Assembly (NCBI GenBank): GCA_003449615.1
Contig: DMHA01000279.1
Location: forward strand, 1-5,780
DNA from: Flavobacterium sp.
GTDB taxonomy: Bacteria; Bacteroidota; Bacteroidia; Flavobacteriales; Flavobacteriaceae
Length of the DNA: 5,780 bases
Reading direction: 5' to 3'
Position numbers and translations under genes: made by a program. Below the pieces are notes generated by a model, which saw only the letters and a program-made list of their open reading frames with translations, was not told the DNA's origin and made no database searches. Below, in pieces: positions 5,690-5,780 of the stretch. Within the stretch, counting starts at the first letter, position 1. Each line of letters starts with the position of its first letter.

Positions 5690-5709
5690 CCTGCCTGTCG
5701 GCAGACAGG
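5690..5709. repeat. GC-rich palindrome related to the repeat inside polA
   Basis: CCTGCCTGTCGGCAGACAGG is a near-perfect 20-bp palindrome with two mismatched pairs. Its first arm, CCTGCCT, is the same as that of the seven-codon insert at 4176-4196, and its centre is similar. I infer that both belong to one dispersed family, one copy in the spacer after polA and one within the gene. The rest of 5596-5780 contains no gene that I can support. Confidence 0.65.
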
Positions 5710-5761
5710 TTCACTTCGTTCGTGTGGTGGCTAACTTTTTTTCTTTTTTTAAATAAATGTG

Positions 5762-5779
5762 AACATTTAGCTTATTTTT
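5762..5779. repeat. 18-bp direct repeat, copy 2 (right edge of window)
   Basis: This is identical to 2064-2081. On the minus strand it gives TAAGCTAAATGTT followed by ACAT and TATTT, that is, the MNT start region with a few changes. The frame MFTFI then ends at once, against MFTLF in the intact gene. It may be a duplicated 5' fragment of an MNT gene; the window ends here, so its extent is not known. Confidence 0.45.
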
Positions 5780-5780
5780 T

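Overview
The window looks like a chromosomal segment of a Bacteroidota bacterium, most likely a Flavobacteriaceae member close to Flavobacterium. The reasons are: AT-rich DNA, start codons without a clear Shine-Dalgarno sequence, two exact copies of the Bacteroidota -7 promoter element TAnnTTTG, protein sequences that read like flavobacterial orthologs, and several short GC-rich palindromic repeats of a kind I associate with these genomes. The genus is an inference from these features; no marker gene settles it.

Layout. The left part (4-1610) is on the minus strand. It holds a cysteine-free thioredoxin-fold protein and, upstream of it, a membrane-anchored metallophosphoesterase with an internal twin-arginine motif. 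The middle part (about 1680-2560) is an accessory patch, also on the minus strand. It holds a MntA-type minimal nucleotidyltransferase followed by an 18-codon stub of what was probably its HEPN (HepT) toxin partner, a nested inverted repeat built around an 18-bp perfect palindrome, and a solitary DUF433 antitoxin-like gene. The right part is a complete polA (2646-5543, plus strand), transcribed divergently from the DUF433 gene. A probable intrinsic terminator and about 190 bp of repeat-rich non-coding DNA follow it.

How it fits together. polA, the phosphoesterase and the thioredoxin-like gene look like stable chromosomal genes. The two antitoxin-like genes without intact toxins look like the residue of toxin-antitoxin modules that landed between them. 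The most unusual point is in polA itself. It carries three short GC-rich palindromic elements in frame. Two are near-identical 33-bp copies in opposite orientation in the linker between the 5'-nuclease and 3'-exonuclease domains. The third is exactly 21 bp (7 codons), in a loop of the 3'-exonuclease domain. All recognisable catalytic residues of the three PolA activities remain. This resembles intragenic palindromic elements such as those of Rickettsia, where a mobile palindrome is tolerated as a translated insert. I see no complete new multi-gene system; the best leads are these translated repeats and the decayed HEPN/MNT pair.
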